64,000 nucleotides of DNA from Mycobacterium sp. JS623. GTDB lineage: Bacteria > Actinomycetota > Actinomycetes > Mycobacteriales > Mycobacteriaceae. Where the stretch lies: contig NC_019966.1 of the NCBI RefSeq assembly GCF_000328565.1, positions 6,076,001 through 6,140,000 on the forward strand. The letters are read 5' to 3'. Both the position numbers and the translations under genes were made by a program. This document shows, piece after piece, positions 59,174 through 64,000 of this stretch (its first letter is position 1; each line of letters opens with the position of its first letter). The notes below the pieces were generated by a model, which was not told the DNA's origin, did not search any database, and saw only the letters and a program-made list of their open reading frames with translations.

Positions 59174-62100
59174 ATGAGCGACGTGAAGGTCGCGCGCTGG
59201 ACGGCGACGATCGCGGGCCTGATCGGCTTCATTCTCTCAGTCGCCACACCGCTGCTGCCGGTGGTACAAACCACCGCGACGCTGAACTGGCCGCAGGGTG
59301 CTCAGCTCAATAATGTTACGGCGCCGCTCATTTCGCAGGTGCCGGTGACCATGACGGTGACGGTGCCCTGCGATGTCATCCGCGCGCTGCCGCCCGCTGG
59401 CGGCATGGTGCTGGGCACAGCGCCGAAGGACGGAAAGCAGGCCGCCCTGCAGTCGCTGTTCGTCAACGTCAACAAGGACCGCGTCGACATCACCGACCGC
59501 AACGTGGTGGTGGCCAGCGTGCCAAGAGTGCGAGTGACAGCGCCAGAGTGTCAACGGATCGAGATCACGTCGTCGGAGGCAGGCACCTTCGCCACGTTCG
59601 TCGGCCTGACCGACCCCACGACGGGTAAGGAGCAGCGGACCGGCTTCGTCGACCCGAACCTGCGACCGTCGATCGTCGGCATCTTCACCGACATGACCGG
59701 GCCAGCACCGCCAGGATTGAGCGCGTCGGCCGTCATCGACACCCGGTTCTCCACCAAGCCAACGACTTTGAAGCTCGCCGCAATGCTGCTGGCGATCATC
59801 TCGACGATCGTGGCCCTGGTCGCGCTGTGGCGGCTCGACAGGCTCGATGGCCGGCGGATGCAGCGGTGGCTGCCCGAACGCTGGCGCACGTTCTCAGCGA
59901 CCGACGTCGTGGTGATCGGCGGCTTCGTCGTTTGGCACGTGATGGGCGCCAACTCGTCGGACGACGGCTACATCTTGCAGATGGCCCGCGTCGCCGGGCA
60001 CGCCGGCTACATGTCGAACTACTTCCGCTGGTTCGGCAGTCCCGAAGACCCGTTTGGTTGGTACTACAACCTGCTGGCGGTGATGACCGGCGTCAGCGAC
60101 GCCAGCATCTGGATCCGACTGCCCGACCTGGTGTGCGGGATCGTGTGCTGGCTCTTGCTTTCCCGTGAGGTGCTGCCCCGGCTCGGTCCGGCGGTCGCGG
60201 CGAGCAAGCCGGCGGTGTGGGCAGCTGGCCTGGTGCTGCTGGGGGCCTGGATGCCGTTCAACAACGGCCTGCGTCCCGAAGGCCAGATCGCCACCGGCGC
60301 GCTGATCACCTACGTGCTGATCGAGCGCGCAATCATCTCCAGCCGCATGACGCCAGCGGCGCTGGCGATCCTCACCGCCGCGTTCACACTGGGCATCCAG
60401 CCGACGGGTCTGATCGCGGTCGCCGCGCTGTTGGCAGGCGGCAGACCGATTTTGCGAATCCTGGTCAAACGTCATCGCATCGTCGGCACCTGGCCGCTGG
60501 TCGCGCCGCTGCTGGCGGCAGGCACGGTGGTACTGGCGGTGGTGTTCGCGGATCAAACGTTGGCAACGGTGTTGGAAGCCACCAGGATTCGCACCGCGAT
60601 CGGACCCAGCCAGGCGTGGTACACCGAAAACCTGCGGTACTACTACCTGTTCCTGCCGACGGTCGACGGCTCGCTGTCGCGGCGGTTCGGTTTCTTCTTC
60701 ACTGCGCTGTCGCTGTTCACGGCGATGTTCGTGATGTTGCGGCGCAAGCGTGTTCCCGGCGTGGCGCGCGGGCCGGTGTGGCGATTGATGGGCATCATTT
60801 TCGGCACCATGTTCTTCTTGATGTTCACACCGACGAAGTGGGTGCACCACTTCGGCCTGTTCGCCGCGGTGGGCGCGGCGATGGCGGCGGTGGCGACGGT
60901 ACTTGTGTCCCCTGCCGTGATGCGATGGTCGCGCAACCGGATGGCGTTCCTCGCCGCGGTGTTCTTCATGCTGGCGTTGTGCTTCGCCACCACCAATGGC
61001 TGGTGGTACGTGTCGAGCTACGGCGTGCCGTTCAACAACGCGACGCCGAAGATCGCCGGCGTCACAGTCAGTTTCCTGTTCTTCATATTGTTTGCGATCA
61101 CCGCGATCTACGCGGCCTGGTTGCATTTCGCATCGCGTGACCACGGCGAGGGCCGCATCGCGCGTGCGCTCACCGCCGCACCCATTCCGCTCGCAGCAGG
61201 CTTCATGGTGGTGGTCTTCGTCGCGTCGCAGGCCATTGGCATCGTGCGGCAGTATCCGACCTACTCCAATGCATGGGCGAACCTGCGCTCCTTCACGGGT
61301 GGCTGCGGACTGGCCGACGATGTGCTCGTCGAACCGAACGCCAACGATGGCTTCCTGACGCCGCTGCCCGGCAATTACGGTCCGTTGGGGCCGCTGGGCG
61401 GCGACAAGCCTGTCGGCTTCGTCCCCGACGGCGTGCCGGAAAAGATTGTGGCAGAGACGATTCGGCAGAACTTGCCACAGCCGGGTACTGACTACGATTG
61501 GGATCAGCCAATCAAGCTGAAGGCTCCCGGCATAAACGGGTCCACTGTGCCGCTGCCGTTCGGCCTTGACCCCGCGCGGGTTCCGCTGGCGGGCACGTAT
61601 GTCGAGGGGGCCCAGCAGCAGAGCCGGCTCGCCTCGGCGTGGTATCAGCTACCTGCGCGCGACGACGCACATCCGCTCGTGGTCATCACCGCGGCGGGCA
61701 CTATCAGCGGCGTCAGTGTGTTCAACGGGCGGACCGACGCCCAGATGGTCGAATTGGAATATGCGCGGCCCGGCCCGGATGGCGCACCCGTCCCCGCGGG
61801 CAGGCTGGTGCCTTACGACCTCGGGCCGATCCCGTCGTGGCGCAACCTGCGCTTCCCGCGCGAGCAGATTCCCGCCGACGCCGTGGCGGTACGGGTGGTG
61901 GCAGAGGACCGCTCGCTGACACCGGGCGACTGGATCGCGGTCACCCCGCCGCGGGTGCCCGAGCTGCGGTCGGTGCAGGAGTACGTCGGCTCGAAGCAGC
62001 CCGTGCTCATGGACTGGGCTGTGGGCCTTGCCTTCCCGTGCCAGCAGCCGATGCTGCACGCCAACGGCGTTACGGAGATTCCGAAGTTCCGCATCACGCC

Positions 62101-62350
62101 CGACTACAACGCCAAGCGCAAAGACACCGACACGTGGGAGGACGGCCTCAACGGCGGCCTGCTCGGCATCACCGACCTGTTGTTGCGCGCGCACGTGATG
62201 GCGACGTACCTGTCGAACGACTGGGGTCGGGATTGGGGCTCGCTGCGCAAGTTTGACACCATAGTGGATGCCGAGCCAGCGCAACTCCAATTCGGCACCG
62301 CCACCCATAGTGGGCTGTGGAAGCCCGGCAAGATCCGCATCGGACCCTAA
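59024..62350 (+). CDS. embB: Arabinosyltransferase EmbB
   Basis: 1108 residues from ATG 59024, which overlaps the embA stop as ATGA; or 1058 from ATG 59174, which has GGAG 7 nt upstream. The conserved protein starts near [20 protein letters not shown], so the first 50 residues are two copies of a charged 25-residue repeat and may be untranslated. GT-C motif [20 protein letters not shown] with the catalytic Asp, and Met at the position of M. tuberculosis Met306. Membrane core [19 protein letters not shown] and an arabinan-binding C-terminus follow. It adds branching arabinose; main ethambutol target. Orthologue of Rv3795. Confidence 0.93.
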   Translation: MSRGTQASEDRSDEGARTGPSRSRAMSRETQASEDRSDEGARTGPSRSRAMSDVKVARWTATIAGLIGFILSVATPLLPVVQTTATLNWPQGAQLNNVTAPLISQVPVTMTVTVPCDVIRALPPAGGMVLGTAPKDGKQAALQSLFVNVNKDRVDITDRNVVVASVPRVRVTAPECQRIEITSSEAGTFATFVGLTDPTTGKEQRTGFVDPNLRPSIVGIFTDMTGPAPPGLSASAVIDTRFSTKPTTLKLAAMLLAIISTIVALVALWRLDRLDGRRMQRWLPERWRTFSATDVVVIGGFVVWHVMGANSSDDGYILQMARVAGHAGYMSNYFRWFGSPEDPFGWYYNLLAVMTGVSDASIWIRLPDLVCGIVCWLLLSREVLPRLGPAVAASKPAVWAAGLVLLGAWMPFNNGLRPEGQIATGALITYVLIERAIISSRMTPAALAILTAAFTLGIQPTGLIAVAALLAGGRPILRILVKRHRIVGTWPLVAPLLAAGTVVLAVVFADQTLATVLEATRIRTAIGPSQAWYTENLRYYYLFLPTVDGSLSRRFGFFFTALSLFTAMFVMLRRKRVPGVARGPVWRLMGIIFGTMFFLMFTPTKWVHHFGLFAAVGAAMAAVATVLVSPAVMRWSRNRMAFLAAVFFMLALCFATTNGWWYVSSYGVPFNNATPKIAGVTVSFLFFILFAITAIYAAWLHFASRDHGEGRIARALTAAPIPLAAGFMVVVFVASQAIGIVRQYPTYSNAWANLRSFTGGCGLADDVLVEPNANDGFLTPLPGNYGPLGPLGGDKPVGFVPDGVPEKIVAETIRQNLPQPGTDYDWDQPIKLKAPGINGSTVPLPFGLDPARVPLAGTYVEGAQQQSRLASAWYQLPARDDAHPLVVITAAGTISGVSVFNGRTDAQMVELEYARPGPDGAPVPAGRLVPYDLGPIPSWRNLRFPREQIPADAVAVRVVAEDRSLTPGDWIAVTPPRVPELRSVQEYVGSKQPVLMDWAVGLAFPCQQPMLHANGVTEIPKFRITPDYNAKRKDTDTWEDGLNGGLLGITDLLLRAHVMATYLSNDWGRDWGSLRKFDTIVDAEPAQLQFGTATHSGLWKPGKIRIGP

Positions 62351-63262
62351 GTGGCAGACCGGATTCGACTCGGCAACGCGGCGCTGACCCGCGTGGTCGA
62401 GTGGCAGGTTGACAGCCTGCCGGCGACGGTGTTCCCTCAGACCCCAACCGAGGCGTGGAATGAGCTCGCGGACGAATTCGCGCCGACTTTCTGGGCTAAT
62501 GGCCACTGGCGCATCGCGTTACAGATCTGGGTTCTCGAGGTCGACGGACTCACCATTGTCGTCGACACCGGCGCCGGCAATGACCGGACGCGGCCCCGGA
62601 TGGCAGTGCTGGACCACCTGGACACCGACTTCCTGGCGTCATTGCAGGGCGCGGGTGTCGATCCCGGCGACGTCGACGTCGTCATCAACACCCATCTGCA
62701 CTTCGACCACGTCGGCTGGAACACCAAGCGCGACGGCGACGCTTGGGTACCGACGTTTCCCAACGCGCGCTACCTGATGCCGGAGGCCGACTACCGGCAC
62801 TTTCATCCCGACAGCGCCGACCAGCGTGCCGCGCCGCAGACCGAGGACGAGCAGTCGCTGAGGGAGCATGTCCGAACGGTGTTCGCGGACAGTATTTCTC
62901 CCGTGGAGAAACAGATCCAGTTGTGGTCCGAAGATTATCAACTGAGCGAGTCGGTGCGCCTGCGACCTGCGCCGGGCCACACGCCGGGATCCTCGGTGGT
63001 ATGGCTGGACGCAGGCAAGCCGGCCGTGTTCGTCGGCGACTTGACGCACTGCCCTATCCAGCTGCACCGGCCCAACGATCCATGTGTCTGGGATGAGGAC
63101 TTCGCGGCCGCGGCCGTGACACGCAAGAGAGTACTCACGGAAGCGGCGCGCCGGCGTGCTGCCGTCGTGCCCGCGCACTATCCGGGCCATGGCGGCGCAA
63201 CGGTGGTCGCCCGCGGGGACACGTTCAAGATCGACGACTGGCTGGAGCTGCCGGAGATCTAG
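62351..63262 (+). CDS. Metallo-beta-lactamase-fold hydrolase
   Basis: Encodes 303 residues from GTG 62351, directly after the embB stop. Zinc ligands are visible: NTHLHFDHVGW, the His in RPAPGHTPGSS, the Asp in FVGDLTH and the His in VPAHYPGHGG. The pattern is closest to lactonase/AHL-lactonase-like hydrolases of this superfamily. It is probably co-transcribed with emb genes; no cell-wall role is known. Confidence 0.85.
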   Translation: MADRIRLGNAALTRVVEWQVDSLPATVFPQTPTEAWNELADEFAPTFWANGHWRIALQIWVLEVDGLTIVVDTGAGNDRTRPRMAVLDHLDTDFLASLQGAGVDPGDVDVVINTHLHFDHVGWNTKRDGDAWVPTFPNARYLMPEADYRHFHPDSADQRAAPQTEDEQSLREHVRTVFADSISPVEKQIQLWSEDYQLSESVRLRPAPGHTPGSSVVWLDAGKPAVFVGDLTHCPIQLHRPNDPCVWDEDFAAAAVTRKRVLTEAARRRAAVVPAHYPGHGGATVVARGDTFKIDDWLELPEI

Positions 63263-63442
63263 GCCCGGCACCGGCAAGGAAGCTCCGACCCCTAATGGTT
63301 GAAGGTGCCCAGCTCTGCGCGACAAAGTCGCGGGGACTGTCGCGGGCAGCGACACTGTCGCCAAGAGCCGGGCATTGATCAGATCTGTCGACTAGCCGGT
63401 CTGCGGCCGATTCGCCGTGGCCGCAATCCAAGTATCAGGTCG

Positions 63443-64000
63443 TCACGACGGCGGCGTCGCGGTCACCGTCCCGTTGCTCTGCAGAATGTCGTCGTGACAG
63501 TCCAGATGCGTCTGCCCGGTCTGCTCCATGCACACCAACACCGGTGCCTCCGTCTCCGACGGATACACCTCGTCGTTCGGGCCCGCCGTGGCGGTCGGGC
63601 TGGAGATCTCGCCCGGATACAGCGACCAGATCGTGCCATTGGTGGTCGGCAGGTGCGCGCAGTAGGCGGGCGCGCCGCCTTCGGTGATGCCTGCTGCGCC
63701 CAACGTCGCGCACTTGGCCCCAACCACCACCACCGGCAGCGTGACATTGCCCGGCGCGGCGGGCGCTGACGACTGCGGCGGCTTCACCGCTTCCGAGTGG
63801 TCGCGCGTCCTGTCGAACACAACGAAACCGACTGCGCCAATGGCGATCACGACAATTGCGGCCGCAGCGCCGGTGAGCAGGCGCCGCCGTGATTGAGTCT
63901 CCCCCCGTTTGGCATGCCGCGGGCCTGTCGCTGCGATTGCGAGCTTCGTCGCGTCAGGACTGAGATCCTGTTCGTTGATGCCGATGTGATGCGCCAGCGC
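63443..64000 (-). CDS. Membrane protein with extracellular C-terminal domain, partial (runs off right edge)
   Basis: The frame is open from the right edge to the stop at 63443, giving the last 185 residues; the start is outside. A cytoplasmic part (INEQDLSPDATKLAIAATG, then RGETQSRRR) leads to one membrane helix (LLTGAAAAIVVIAIGAVGFVV). A Pro-rich linker and a secreted domain with Cys in VGAKCATLG, AYCAHLP, LVCMEQ and LDCHDD follow, likely two disulfides. A GTG at 63850 lies inside the helix and is not the real start. Function unknown. Confidence 0.7.
   Translation of the reverse strand, partial: ALAHHIGINEQDLSPDATKLAIAATGPRHAKRGETQSRRRLLTGAAAAIVVIAIGAVGFVVFDRTRDHSEAVKPPQSSAPAAPGNVTLPVVVVGAKCATLGAAGITEGGAPAYCAHLPTTNGTIWSLYPGEISSPTATAGPNDEVYPSETEAPVLVCMEQTGQTHLDCHDDILQSNGTVTATPPS

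Overview
The window is chromosomal DNA of a non-tuberculous Mycobacterium (Mycolicibacterium-like). It is GC-rich, uses many GTG starts, and from about 13.6 kb onward follows the Mycobacterium tuberculosis gene order Rv3752c to Rv3795: tadA, tyrA, the proXVWZ transporter, hisC2/pat, echA21, bpa, the galactan exporter genes, dprE1/dprE2, aftA and embC-embA-embB. Orthologue names rest on recognised sequence and this synteny; no database search was run.

Positions 1 to about 13,540 are an integrated mobile element whose left end lies outside the window. Its tyrosine integrase stops 48 bp from the 3' end of a tRNA-Ser(CGA) gene, and an XRE-type repressor lies just upstream of the integrase. The element carries a prim-pol/RecA-like replication protein beside a repeat-rich, AT-rich stretch that may be its origin. 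It also has six different small excisionase-like HTH proteins, many small Cys-rich proteins, and two secreted DUF732 proteins. No capsid, portal, terminase or tail gene is visible, so a phage satellite or integrative plasmid-like element is as likely as a full prophage. At the left edge is a lower-GC two-gene operon: a glutaredoxin-fold protein lacking CxxC, translationally coupled to a large P-loop-like protein that runs off the window. This is the least explained system here.

Positions 13.5-31.8 kb hold housekeeping genes: tRNA editing (tadA and its partner), tyrosine synthesis (tyrA), osmoprotectant import (proXVWZ), a phosphotransferase, an SDR, an alkyl sulfatase, an ECF sigma factor overlapping a membrane-anchored Rieske protein, a hydrolase-cyclase fusion and a large LuxR ATPase. 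Positions 31.8-40 kb hold three tRNA genes, hisC2, a lipoprotein, echA21, an epimerase, a MarR regulator, a quinone oxidoreductase and a class V aminotransferase homologue that has lost its PLP lysine.

Positions 40-62.4 kb form the cell-wall arabinogalactan region. It encodes a polytopic membrane protein (Rv3779-like), the proteasome activator Bpa, the lipid-linked galactan ABC exporter (Wzt, Wzm) with the galactofuranosyltransferase GlfT1, a GtrA-like protein, the decaprenylphosphoryl-arabinose enzymes DprE1/DprE2, and the arabinosyltransferases AftA, EmbC, EmbA and EmbB. Most neighbours overlap by 1-8 bp. Two features stand out: DprE1 has alanine where benzothiazinones need cysteine, and a 75-bp in-frame tandem duplication sits at the embA/embB junction. 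The window ends with a metallo-beta-lactamase-fold hydrolase and the 3' part of a membrane protein gene. Several decayed gene remnants (cupin, MocR, AhpD) lie between intact genes, and many genes have a TANNNT box 6-8 nt before the start codon, suggesting leaderless transcripts.
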